Assembly (NCBI GenBank): GCA_028023455.1
Contig: JAQFVV010012394.1
Coordinates: forward strand, 20,542,353-20,606,352
Source: Epiperipatus broadwayi
Taxonomy: Eukaryota; Onychophora; Udeonychophora; Euonychophora; Peripatidae
DNA: 64,000 nt
Direction: 5' to 3'
The translations under genes were made by a program, and so were the position numbers. The notes beneath the pieces are model-generated. The model searched no databases and had not been told where the DNA came from. It saw nothing but the letters and a program-made list of their open reading frames with translations. Shown piece by piece: positions 1 to 11,029 of this stretch (the first letter of the stretch is position 1; each line of letters starts with the position of its first letter).

Positions 1-766
1 CTATTTAAAGAAAATGTAAACAAACAAACAAAAATATAAATAAACAAAAAAAAACATTAAAATTTGCAAATTTTACAATTTTCAGCAGCCATTTTTTCAT
101 CTCTCAATGCCAAATATAATTAATAAAATTTCTTCAGTTTACATTGAAAGCACATCAATTTTATAATTCCTTTATTACACTTTCCAAATTTGATGTGCTA
201 TATTTTGTTTAATAACATATTTTTTGAATGCAATGCTAAAAGTTTTATAAAATTTTAGAATATATTAAAAAATACTTTGATAATGAATATTTCTAAAGTG
301 TAATTTTCACTACAACACTCTCATGTTAGACAAATACTGGTTTCTATCTGCTTTTAATATCTTGTGGAGGGTTGTAATCATAAACATATGACCAAAGGTA
401 TGTGAAAAAGATGTAAAATCCTCAAGATACACATTTTATGCTGAACTGGAACTCATCAGTTGACTCAGATTACATTCTCTGACACATATATTTATCATTG
501 TCAGTGTATATAGATGTTCAATTACTACAGTTTAACTGATGTGTCAAACTTGCTGTGCTCACAACTTTGACACAAACCACTTGATGGAAGTATACTAATA
601 ATTTTTATGATTCATTCATTAAAAGTGGATAATTTCTAGTTTAATGGATTACTTATAAAAAATTATTAATAAAAGTTGATACTAATTTAAAATCATCAAA
701 ATAATTACAGAGATCCCAATTATGTTTCTATAAAAAAAGAAAATTATTGATACAAAAAAGAATATC
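1..766. other. AT-rich sequence, no gene seen
   Basis: Intergenic or intronic AT-rich DNA with no sustained open frame on either strand. The only recognisable content is a diverged relative of the family-2 ribozyme repeat near 421-510, listed separately. Confidence 0.6.
421..467 (-). ncRNA. Decayed hammerhead-like core (family 2)
   Basis: On the minus strand this has CAA-CTGATGA followed by a 15-nt segment aligning with the stem II of the copy at 20700-20743 (both end in CAGCAT or TAGCAT), then AAAAT where an active core needs GAAAT. The flanking bases on both sides also align with that repeat, so it is an old copy of the same family and not a chance motif. The G12-to-A change should make it inactive. 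Confidence 0.4.
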
Positions 767-1607
767 GCCTAGAGCAATGGTCGGCAACTTTTTAGATATT
801 GCGGACCACTAACATAATTTTTAAAGGTACAAATTAATACGAGAATTGAGTATGATATACATACATATTTATTTATATATTAATATGTTTTATAATTTGT
901 TAAAAAATTATTATTATTTTTTTTTTGTTAAATAATGTTCATTTTATTTCATAAAAATAAATGGATGTATAAATAGGTATTTGCTACATTTTATATATGT
1001 AATTTTCTAATTCTTATTTAGCATATAAAAGCGATTTACCCGCTGACAAAGAAGCTGCAAAAACCAAAAACAATTAAATGGGCCGAGCACTTTCGAGGTT
1101 TTCCCTCATATTCATGGCCAACATAAGTTATAAATCATTTATGTAGTATTGTTAACTAATAAAATATGCAAATGTAAGTGCAAATTAGTTTGTCCATTTT
1201 TTCGAGATAGAAAAGCACGTGTCATGTCTATTGATGGAATTGTTGTCACTGATAATAAAATACGCCTCCTTGACTTTTCTTTTGCAGTCGTTGGCTTGAT
1301 TCAATTTACAAAAATTATTTAAGATTAATAATGAATAGTATTCTATTCTTTAATAATTTTTATAGATGTGTTCAAAATTCTTAATAAAATTTTTTGTTTG
1401 GTAGTTTACTCTTAGCATGTTGAAACCGCTTGAGGATGTAATTTTTATGTAAACAAACAGAAATATTACATTACTGGCTATTGTTGTTTTTTTTGATTTA
1501 GAATAAAATCATAAATAATAAAATTTATGTAAAAGAAATAAAATAAATTCTAGAAATCCGTTTTTTTTTTTTTTTGGTAATTTTTATTTTTCTAAAATAA
1601 AATTAGG

Positions 1608-1890
1608 AATTTTAACAACAATAAATAAAAACAAATAATTTCTTCAAAACAACATCGTTTGCATGCAAATAAAATTTGTAACTTTAACATGATGAAAAAT
1701 AAATAATTTCTCTAAAACAACATCAAGGCAACAAAAAAAAAATTTGGAATTTTAACAGGCATAGAAATAAATAATTTCTCCAAACAACATCATGGCCACG
1801 CAAATAAAATTTGTAATTTTAACATGAATAGAAATAAATAAGTTCTCAAAAACAACTTCATGGCCATGCATATATAATTTGTAATTTCAA
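1608..1890. repeat. Tandem repeat inside the Merlin element, about four 65-72 bp units
   Basis: Four imperfect units follow each other, each with a run like AATAAATAATTTCT, then AAACAACATC, a CATGGCCATGCA-like segment and AATTTGTAATTTTAAC. It lies in the region between the transposase 3' end and the left terminus. Such internal arrays are common in non-coding parts of DNA transposons; I infer no function. Confidence 0.75.
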
Positions 1891-1984
1891 CAACGCTTAA
1901 AATGAGACAGGTATTTTGACAACATAATAAAAAACATTAACAAAATAAAAAAATAGCTCAACAAACAAGTCCAAATTACACTGA

Positions 1985-2830
1985 GTGACACCCAACTCGA
2001 AGCTCTAATAAGATGGCCTGGAAAATGTCTTCAGACTTGTGGACATGCTACCACCTCCATTCTGCCAGGTAGGTGTCCAGTGATTTTCTGGCTGTGCTGC
2101 ACTGTTTCTTATTGCGCCATTTCAACAATCCCCACATGTGCTTGATATTCTGGGTATGTGCACCTATTCTGGGGTTGACAAAGTTGTAGTGGTGTTTTAC
2201 TGTCATGTGTTTGTAACATGCAGCCTTGAGATCTGATGTGTTATAATCATTCCAGCAGTCCGAGTAAATGGTAGAGCCAGGTTTACATTATCATGAATGG
2301 CCTGCAGAAGGATGACTGCAGATCGACAGGGAACATCCACAATAAAGCAGTCTCTGGTTTCATGGCACAGCCTGCCAAAAACCCATTGTTGTAGCAGCAT
2401 CCTTCCCTGGTGGTTCTTTCTCTGGCTGAATAATGTCTCATCCATCTCCACAATCGAGCTAGGCCCACCAATTTTGCAGAGACCTCAGGCTCTCGTGATA
2501 AAGTTCACCAAGTCCATTTGTCCACTGGAGCATAGTATGCCTAGACATGTCCAAATTGCCAACAGCCCTTTCAAGGTTAACTCCTGATGGTTTCAATAGT
2601 AGAGTAGAAGTATGACCTTCACAAAATCAAGCCATGAGCCCTTGAACCATGTCCCTTGGTGAATCAAACAGTGATGCCTGCAAGAACCAGCTTTGCATTT
2701 CAAATGGTAGTTTCCACAATGATAAAGTCACATTTCCTGGCCACACAAACACTTCTTCATGGTTGGCAGTACTCTGTGATGTTGTAAAAATTAGATTGCA
2801 TCATGTTCTGTTAAGGGTAAATCCCAAACT
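1985..2830 (-). pseudogene. Merlin transposase (ISXO2-like DDE), frameshifted
   Basis: Reading the minus strand, a degraded Cys/His-rich N-terminal zinc-binding segment (about 2735-2660, in-frame stop) is followed by GTWFKGSW, then a helix-turn-helix-like LDMSRHTMLQWTNG in another frame. Next comes the catalytic start IVEMDETLFSQRK with QQWVFG (about 2456-2380). After a one-base shift near 2278 come GSTIYSDCWNDY and FVNPRIGAHTQNI...WGLLK. These are the conserved blocks of the IS1016/Merlin DDE domain: first D in MDET, second in YSD, and the HTQ-I-W-K region. At least three frameshifts and a stop mean it cannot make a whole protein. The shifted frame ends at 2203. Confidence 0.85.
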
Positions 2831-3730
2831 TTAATATTGTTTACTTTTAGTTAAGCCATTTTAATGATCTCATGATTTTTCTCATGCAAACATGAATTTT
2901 AGCATGACTTTGTAATAAACATGCTTACACTCCCCTTTGACAATTAATTAAAGTGTCACGCTTCTCTAGAGAAGCAGGTCAAACTTTCCACAATTTTCAT
3001 TAACTCATACTACATCATTGGATTTGGAAAATAATAACTTGACCATGAAAATTATAACACTTTTGACAGTTTCAATTACACACACCCTCAAAAAATACCG
3101 TAGCAAAATTAAAAATGGGATTTTTCATATAAACTGTGTAACACTAAGTTCTCCATCAGCCGTGATGGCCACTGCAGCAGAATAAACTTTCTATTTCTGA
3201 GCTGTAGCATAGAAATAGGCACCACACACAAGCAAACAGACTATTTCTATGCTTAAGCATTGAAATAGAATGTTATATAGTGGTGAGGCCATTTAAACTG
3301 CATATTTGTATGTATTTGCATAAAAATTATGCCCTCAAGTGTTTTCAACATGCTAAGAGTAAATAACCTTTTGTTTTAGTTCACTCAATTACCAAGAGTG
3401 CACCATAGTCAAATGCCTAGTCAATTATACAGAATTCAGTATTCTTATTTTATTATTTTTTCTATGACACTGACCAAGTAAGGGTTAATTAAACACCTTT
3501 GATGTAGATGTTTTGCAAGTCACAATAGTATTTTGTAACAAATCATTCATCAATATAATGTTCTTGTTCTATTTTACATATAATAATACAGCTTAAACAA
3601 ATTATTTAAAAATTTTATTGAATGAGATTAGCAAATTTAAGTAATATCTGAATTTCTTTGTGGACCACTAAAATTACATCATGGACTATCAGTCATCCAT
3701 GGATACCTGTTGCTGACTTCTGGCCTAGAG

Positions 3731-4186
3731 TATATTTAATAATTATGAAAGTCAGAAATTTTGCTATTTATTTTAAGAATAAAAAATATGGTAATTGATT
3801 TTTTTTTCATACTCTTATTGTTTCAGTGAATGCATGAATGAATATACAATCAGTAATATATATATACATATATGTGTCCCGCAATTTACTATTAATAACT
3901 ATGTTATTATTTTTAAAAAATTTATACTATAATCTTGATTTAAATGCATATTATATTGTAACATTCATGATGGGTTTAGGTGTTACTTTACACACTATAA
4001 AGTGCAAGTTAATCAAACTATGAAAAATAATCTTTTGTTCATGTGTGAGTTTAGATATCCCAAGAATATAGCTATATTTCCTGATTAACTGACCTAATAA
4101 TTTCTTGCAGCTCGAATTGCCAACGGAGTTAATTTTATATTTATTTAAAAGGGTGCCAGGGTCATAAACCCACTGATATCCATCGC
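3731..4186. other. No gene seen
   Basis: AT-rich DNA between the hAT element and the first ribozyme foldback. A 61-codon open stretch near 3838-4023 has no coding character (poly-Ile/Tyr from TA repeats). Confidence 0.5.
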
Positions 4187-4583
4187 ATCACATATCTTAA
4201 ACCACTAAACATCACATGATCACTATCTCATACTAGCACAATAATTGTTATTAAACAATTCAAAACAAAACAACACTCTCCATATAGTAGTGCCATCTTG
4301 TGCTAACAAGAGCAATCATTCTCATAGTTTTGTAGTTAAATAGAGTTAAAAGGTGGGTGCTGGAGGGTTGCATTAGATCCTAAGATCTAGGTGCAGTGCT
4401 CTCAGATCCAAGGCTCCTCACTGATGAAGGCCACAAGCCAGAAACTAGTATGGGGATATTGGATGAGTAGGCACTAGATAGGGAATTTATGCACAAGCCT
4501 TCTGGCATCCATTGATTGCTCTTGTTAGCACAAGATGGCACTACTATATGGAGAGTGTTGTTTTGTTTTGAATCACATATCTT
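4187..4583. mobile_element. Hammerhead-bearing foldback retroelement, family 1
   Basis: The element 4199-4571 (373 bp) is flanked by a perfect 12-bp duplication ATCACATATCTT (4187-4198 and 4572-4583). Its ends form an inverted repeat: about 50 bp around ACTCTCCATATAGTAGTGCC on the left pair with the same sequence inverted on the right. The left side carries an extra outer tail (CCACTAAACATCACATGATC) that in other copies is the 3' end. This looks like a full unit with an inverted partial copy of its own 3' part in front. A hammerhead core sits in the middle. Related copies lie at 25262, 29908, 33254, 42822, 43261 and 43716. A 12-bp duplication suits target-primed insertion better than a cut-and-paste MITE. 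I infer a Penelope-like terminal repeat or a retrozyme. Confidence 0.7.
4415..4456 (+). ncRNA. Hammerhead ribozyme, family 1, near-intact core
   Basis: The order is stem I strand TCCTCA (4415-4420), catalytic CTGATGA (4421-4427), stem II AGGC-CACAA-GCCA (4428-4440), GAA (4441-4443), self-complementary stem III ACTAGT (4444-4449) giving A15.1-U16.1, H17 = A (4450), and stem I partner TGGGGA (4451-4456, six pairs with one G-U). All invariant hammerhead positions are present. The weak point is an A-A mismatch at 10.1/11.1, where natural ribozymes prefer G-C. A loopless palindromic stem III is typical of Penelope/retrozyme hammerheads, which can act as dimers. Cleavage would fall after 4450. Activity is inferred, not shown. 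Confidence 0.62.
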
Positions 4584-5334
4584 TGCAGTAAATAATTGAA
4601 CGTATTTTTTTACATGATTTCACTTTCTTGTTGAGTAGTATTTAATAATTTTCTCCAGCATTCATAGATTAAAATAAATGAACATGTTGTCATAGGTAAT
4701 TATACATTTTTTAAAATAATGTTTTGTAATAGTAAAATTTAATAAACTAAAATTAATAACTTATGATAAAAACTTAATATTAAAGAGAAATATTTTATTA
4801 TAATGAATTAGAATATTTAAATGCTAAATTATTAATAACACTGGAAAGAAACATACACATACTCATCTAGCTAATAATATTAAATAATTAAACAGTTAAT
4901 ATTTCACTTCTTTTAAATTACTTCTAAAAGGCTGTAAATGAACGCTCTGTGAATTATAAATCAGTGCATGTCTCTATTGGTATTTGAAGTTCGTAGGTAA
5001 TTTTTATAGCTAAATTTAGTTTGCAAACATTTAATTTGACATAATTTGGGGTATGAATAATCTTACCGGTAAGTTTCACAAATTTGTGTCGATTATAATA
5101 TACATGTATTTCTTGGGTTGAAGAACTCATGGCCATTGATTCTGATCACTGTTGACATCTTTTATGTTCCTGGAATGTCCTAAACACAATCTTTTCATGA
5201 TGAAAAAAGGTGTCCACAAATGCTCCAGTCCACTCCTGCATGACGAATTAGTTTAGCAGATGAGTAGTCTATCCTAGATAGACAATTTCTCTATCTAGGA
5301 GAATCACCAATAAGAATCTGATGTAAGACTCTGC
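4584..5334. other. No gene seen
   Basis: AT-rich DNA upstream of the LINE. The last 150 bases or so could be its 5' UTR, but I found no matching target-site duplication to fix the boundary. Confidence 0.4.
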
Positions 5335-7312
5335 TTGAAAGTATTTTTTCCTTTTATACTCTCAACTACTTTTCAGATTTCTCATCCCAAAATAAACAAA
5401 GATTATATCGCAGAACAATCCTTTACTACATCAGCCAACTTACAATCCAAAACAATATCCTCAATACCAATATTAAAAAATTCCTCTATGTATGCAAATA
5501 TCGTAAGGTCTAAAAATTCTGAGAGCATCTCCGAAAATATTAAGGCCGATAACTTCAATGAATTATATTTAAATATCTCAGAATTAGACATAGAACAACC
5601 TTTAGAACAAGAATCAAACACTCTGGAAAATGACTCATTTAATATAAATGTCCTTAACGATGAAATGTTCCAAAAAATAAACAACAATTTCAACAAAACA
5701 ATACCCAACACACTATATAAATCGTTTGCAAACTACTACAGTGATAAGTCTCTAATTTTAGCCATAACAAATTGATGCACTTTATATAAGTTCCTTTTAG
5801 AATGACTATACAGTCTAATTAATCAAAAGCAATTAGGCAAAGGCATTCATAAGATCCTTAATCATCCCAATGACTGCTATGTGATCGTTGAGTTTAAAAC
5901 ATGGGTGGACTGCATGAACTTTAAAAGTAACTACTGATCTTTAGGAAATTATATACTATGCTCCATAGATATGAACCGTCCGGTTACACTATCCAGCAGA
6001 ATCCAAAACTGCCTTGCCCACTTTAATGAACAAGAACTACAAGACATCCTTATTAATTATGGTTCGGTTAGCAAATTTAAACACCTGTTAAACCCTCACT
6101 TCGAAGAACAAATCCTGTCCATTACAGTTATCTTCACACTTACATTAAAGAAAAACATTATACCCACTGATACCCACTATTATTACTGCAAGAGGCTCTC
6201 CTATGGTTTTGATGTTCAGGGGAGTACAGCCACAATGTTTCTTCTGCCTTCAAAGAACACACCTCATTAAAGATTGTACAGCAAGAATATGCACACACTG
6301 TGGTATTAGAAAGAATAAAGTTCATAGATGTCCTTGTAGACCTATTAACATGTCTACTGCAACTTTAAATAGCCAAACACCTCATGAACCTAATTCAATC
6401 AACAACCTCACAAACCCAGACAATTCATTTCAAATAAATCTTCCAACAAACTCTTACACAACTAAACCTATCTTTTAAAATGAAAATATTCAAGAAAGAA
6501 TAAACACCACCCTTTATACTAATAGTAGTGAATCAGAGAACCAAGCAATAACACACACCTCTCCTAAACCAATCACTCAAACTAATAATACTCAAGATCA
6601 AACTGATGGTACATGCAATATTAATCTACGAGAAGTAACATTAGATCAAACTCTTACTACAAAAGAAGACAATATGACCAATCCATCTGAAGAGAGCAAG
6701 GAAGACACAGGCGATGAAGAAAATACACCTAAAAAATTTCAAAACAATTCATCCAAAACAACTCCCACCCAGCTTAAAACCATGGATACATCAACATTCA
6801 GGCCAACTAAGTCTAGCAAACCTAAACAAAGTGATCCACAAACTGTCCTCAAATCTTCAACTCCTGCAAAACTTAACCATCCAGATGAAAAGACTTATCA
6901 AACACTCAACCCGATAGTCAGCATGATTAATGTTTCACAACAGACACAGCAAACAGAAAATGACTCAGGCCTAAAATATAAACCAAAATCTCATAACAAT
7001 AAAAAAACACTTTTATCAAAAGAACAGGAAAAAGAAAACAACACTTTTAAACTTCAAAACCCTCAAAAAACTGACTCAACAAACACCCAAAATACAAATA
7101 AGAAAATTAAAAGGAAATCAATTCACACAGATAGATCAAGCTCGGATGATGACAGCTCCCACCCAATACATGTCTCACCTCCACCCTCTAACAAGCAAAT
7201 TTCAGATACATCCAGCTTAAAGCCTCACAAATCTGTAGAAAAAAAGAAGAAAACCATGGATCTTACAATCATCGATACAATTGATCCATCTGATGAATCC
7301 CAGATGGAATAA
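5335..7312 (+). pseudogene. LINE ORF1, zinc-knuckle nucleic-acid-binding protein
   Basis: Three open stretches follow in order with breaks between them: 5335-5775, 5971-6270 running into 6203-6478 by a frame change, and 6674-7312. The middle part has a CCHC-type cluster (CFFCLQRTHLIKDC, then CTHCG...HRCPC, about 6235-6340), as in ORF1 proteins of Tx1-type LINEs that coat the element RNA. The last part (6674-7312) is Ser/Thr/Lys/Asp-rich and low in complexity, likely a disordered tail. Stops near 5776 and 6477 and the frame change mean no intact product. It lies 180 bp before ORF2. Confidence 0.65.
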
Positions 7313-7495
7313 ATTACTACATCTGACACCAAAGACTTCATGGATGCAATTTATCAACCAACAAATATATCACCAATCCAACCACAAGTCCAATCACAAG
7401 CCTCTGATTGCCAAACAGCATCAGACCGCATCAATACGGAGATGTCCCACATTGATTTGGTCCACCTTGTTGAGGATGGTTTGGATTAATCTATC

Positions 7496-10400
7496 ATGAT
7501 CTGCAAAATTGCTGGCATTAACATCCGTGGCATCAATTCAATTGATAGAGTTCTAGCTATTAAAAACTGGCTCTCACTCTGTTCCCCACATATACTTCTT
7601 ATGGGTGAAACTAAATATCACCGTAAGACTGATAATAAAATACTAACTCTTCTTTCATCTCTTGGATTTACTAGATTTTCCATCGGCCATTCAGCATCAG
7701 GTGGAGTTGGTATTCTTCTCAACAAGTCAGCACCACCAAAAAATTTTAGCATTCTATTCCTAGATGCCAATATAATTATCATAGAAATAGACTATTAGGG
7801 TTATCCGATTATTATAGCTTATATATATATATACAGCCAAAGACACCTCTCAATATCTAAAAATAATCCATATCCTAAGTGACATCAATGCTAACAGAGC
7901 CTCCCCTACTATTCTCCTGGGAGACTTTAACACCACATACAATGACTTCAACAAGAGATTTTTGCATCTAATAAATTGCAGATTAATGTGTGGAGAGGGC
8001 TTCTTCCCACCTTAAGCCTACTCTTTTTATACTAAAACTAAAAAGTCCCTGATCGATCTGGTTTACTACACTCCAGACCTCCATTTCAGCCTCGATGCAG
8101 CTTTAGCCCCTGTTGCTTTCTCTGATCATATGGCACTGATCTTACAACTTACCCCTATTTCAATCCACATACCTGTTGATGGATTTGGGAAAACCATGCA
8201 CATGATTACCCAATCAAACATGACTGAAGCGATAGTGTCTGAGGCATACATCTATTTCCAGAAAATAAACATCCTTTCCCTTCCTGCTGAGGAGGGCTGG
8301 TTTTCCTTCATCGGAATCCTACAGTCCATATTAAATCACCACACCAGGAAAATAAAAGGACCAAATGGCCTTCTAAATGACCTAACAGACATTAATATAC
8401 AACTTCAAACATTACAGCAAAATTTCACAAATACAGAAAAAATTCTCCCCCTTAAAAATCTCTACAAAATCAAGCAAAAGTCCCTTGCAGAATATATATC
8501 CATCAGAAGATCCAAATGTTTCTTATCACAACAACACTGCTGGATATGAGACTATCTCAGATGGGCACTGGGCTTCAATAAAAAACAAGTCACTCCCATA
8601 TCCATTAATACTAATGGCACCAATCTCATTGGCTTTCCAATGATGCAGCACATCAGCCAACAATTCTGCCAATTGATGCAAAAAGATGGAGCTCCTCCAG
8701 TAAACACCTGTTTGGATGCTGGTGACCTGAGTGAACATGACATTACAGAAATCCAAATCAAAAAGAAGATAACATCCCTCCCCGACAGCGCTCATCCTGG
8801 CCTTCATGGTATCCCAAATTTCCTTCTCAAACATCTCAGTCAATTCACTGCTCCAATTATTAAAAAAATGATTGATCACCTAGCCTCTGACAACAGAAAC
8901 ATAACAGATCTTTACCCAGTGGCACTCATGCCTTTTATTAAAAAAGCAAAACCACTAAATGACATTAACAGTATCCGGCCAATTTCCATGACCCCATTGC
9001 TTATTAAGATAATTGAGTCAGTTATTAAAGATCAAATCCAAACTCAAATTCTTAACCATATCTCACCAAACCAATATGGAAAAAAGGGATCATCAACCTC
9101 GCATGCTATGACCTATGTAAATGCATTGTTCAATTATATCAGAGTACATTGTAAATCCAAACCTATTGCTGTCCAACTGGATGTTGTGGTGGCATTTGAT
9201 TTGGTCCAGATAAACACCCTCCTGGATATTCTGGCGGAATGTGACATTCCGTCTGCGATTGTTCTGATGGTCAGCAATCTGCTCAACAACAGATTTTTCT
9301 CTCTCTTGATGGCAAGATCACACCAGGCCTTTCAAGCCATACAAGTCGATCCCTCAAGGATCTCCGCTCAGTGCCCTATTCTTCTCAGCATACATCAACC
9401 CTCTTCTGATGGATATAGAAAAAAACCTCCCAGGAATATTCCTTCCCTCTCTCAATAAAAATTTCAATGTATTTGCATATATAGATGACATCATGGTCAT
9501 GCTTCCCACCATTAAATACCTTCCCCATCTCATGAACATCTTAAACAGAAATACAATGAAACTTGGCCTACAAATAAATTTTAACAAATCTTCCATCTGG
9601 AAGATAATGTCTGGCAAACAAATTAACTCCCCCTTTTCTGCAAAACCCCAAAGATATCTAGGTTTCCCAATCTTCAAACCTCCAACTGCAATGGCAAGAG
9701 AGATTCAAGATGCAATCCTCCAATCAACCGAAGCCATCACCACTTCACTCTCTAGAGTATACCTTTCATTATATGGAAAGGTTGGCCTCCTCAACATGAT
9801 CATAATGCCAAAAATCTCATATTATCTTCCATTCATAAAAATGTCTAAACAGTTTCAAAATAAAATTAACTGATTATGCACCAAACTTCTCTGGAGAGGA
9901 AGGACAGTTGCTATTAGCTTGCGAGGTATCCAATGACCATGCAGGTTCAATGGACTGTCATTCCACTCAATACAGGCAATCATTTTACAAAAACCCACAA
10001 CACTCTACATAATCTTATCCTCTCCTATGGATATTCCAACATTATAAAAAAAATTATACTGACTGATCGTCCTCCGCCCTTTTCCAGGTCATGGATAGCA
10101 TTGCTAGTAGAACACCTACAACTTTATAACCCGATGATGCCTTTTAACCTTAACCAAAAAAATCACCTTATGGGAAGCATACAATCTAATCAACTATAAT
10201 CAACAACCCATTAAAACCAGCCTAAATGTAACAAACCAAAGCCTCATTACACACTTCAAAAGATGGAGTCTGGAACCCAAATTCCTTGACTTCATCATTA
10301 AAATTAATCTTAATGCGCTTCCCACAAATTGGTTTCTTTATCACCGAAGAGGTTTTTCTAGCATTGATCCAATATGTGGTCTGTGTTCTCATGAAGATGA

Positions 10401-10725
10401 AACCATAGATCATATTATACACCAGTGCCCAAGACTTAAAACACTGAAAGATATAATCATCATCAACTCCAACATAAGATCTGACATGATTTTCTCACTT
10501 GAAAATGCCATTCATAATGGAACTTTTGCAATAATAAGGCTTTCTACCTTTGTCCTTTATGCCATATGGATAGTGAGATGCAAATCTCTCATGGAATTAC
10601 CCCTGCCACAAATCATACCATTGTTTTATCAAACGCTCAAAAAAATCAAGAAACGTGATCAGCTCCTTGCCTCCAGTAAAATCTTTAACGACACCTGGTC
10701 TTTAACTGCTGTATACTTTTCCTGA
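7496..10725 (+). pseudogene. LINE ORF2, endonuclease and reverse transcriptase, frameshifted
   Basis: It starts at ATG 7496 with KIAGINIRG, the usual N terminus of the APE-like endonuclease, followed by LLMGETK (catalytic E). A stop at 7798 interrupts it. Other frames then give LLGDFNTT (about 7915), IDLVYYTP and SDHMAL (about 8118), the Asp/His active-site blocks. The RT follows: IRPISMTPLL (about 8974), QLDVVVAFD (about 9173), and after a frameshift near 9385 FAYIDDIMVM (about 9472-9500) with the catalytic Asp pair. The C-terminal part has LPTNWFLYHRRG and a CGLCSHEDETIDHIIHQC finger (about 10378-10430), ending at the TGA near 10725. RT remnants split over at least three frames. Confidence 0.8.
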
Positions 10726-11029
10726 TTATCAACTCCCACTTACCTAGCATTATAGATTAGGCAATTTTAAAAGAAAATATTCATGTTTATATTAAAAATG
10801 CTAATACCATTAAACAAGTTCTTAGTTTCTCATATTCTACACAAAATTCTTCATTATACCCAACCACATAAGTGTATAACAATTGCGTTCTCATAACATA
10901 ATCTAGCCAGATGGCAAACTGAACATTAATATAATCATGTTATTGTACAATTTATTTATTTATTTTTCTTTTATCAAAATATAATCAGTTATTGTTAATA
11001 AAATTTTTGTTGAAATGTTAAAAAAAAAG

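Larger units (their letters stand above)
1392..3376 (-). mobile_element. Merlin (IS1016-like) DNA transposon nested in hAT element
   Basis: Element 1400-3368 is flanked by identical 8-bp duplications TTTTGTTT (1392-1399 and 3369-3376). Its inverted termini share CTCTTAGCATGTTGAAA and stay similar for about 60 bp inward. Merlin elements make 8-9 bp duplications and encode an ISXO2-like DDE transposase, whose remains lie on the minus strand inside. A second element with nearly the same termini lies at 62850-63847. The nesting shows it arrived after the hAT element. Confidence 0.88.
767..3730. mobile_element. hAT-like DNA transposon, non-autonomous, with nested Merlin
   Basis: The element proper is 775-3722, flanked by a perfect 8-bp duplication GCCTAGAG (767-774 and 3723-3730). 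The left end reads CAATGGTCGGCAAC and the right end, reverse-complemented, CAGAAGTCAGCAAC. A GTGGTCC motif recurs just inside both ends. An 8-bp duplication with CARNGGTC-type ends is characteristic of hAT elements. Without the nested insertion only about 980 bp remain and no transposase is visible, so it is a non-autonomous copy. The superfamily call rests on termini only. Confidence 0.8.
5335..11029 (+). mobile_element. Tx1/L1-like non-LTR retrotransposon, decayed
   Basis: A two-ORF LINE in which ORF1 carries a zinc knuckle and ORF2 has an apurinic-type endonuclease, reverse transcriptase and C-terminal zinc-knuckle region. It ends with AATAAA (10998-11003) and a short A-tract (11020-11028). 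The endonuclease with GDFN and SDH motifs, the RT box YIDDIM and the C-terminal C-x2-C...H...C finger point to the L1/Tx1 group. The 5' limit is uncertain. Frameshifts and stops occur throughout ORF2, so it is dead. A scrap of a related element lies at 52540-52640. Confidence 0.75.

Noticed and set aside
535-590. CTGATG next to a GTGTCAAA...TTTGACAC stem and CAAAC
   Set aside because: The core is CTGATGT and G12 is missing; the stem is real but the ribozyme core is not supported.
2297-2587. Plus-strand open frame of 96 codons
   Set aside because: Antisense shadow of the Merlin transposase remnant on the minus strand.
7281-7310. CTGATGAATCCCAGATGG as a hammerhead start
   Set aside because: Lies in LINE ORF1 and has no GAAA or stem III.
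8526-8879. Minus-strand open frame of 117 codons
   Set aside because: Antisense to LINE ORF2, whose conserved blocks are on the plus strand.
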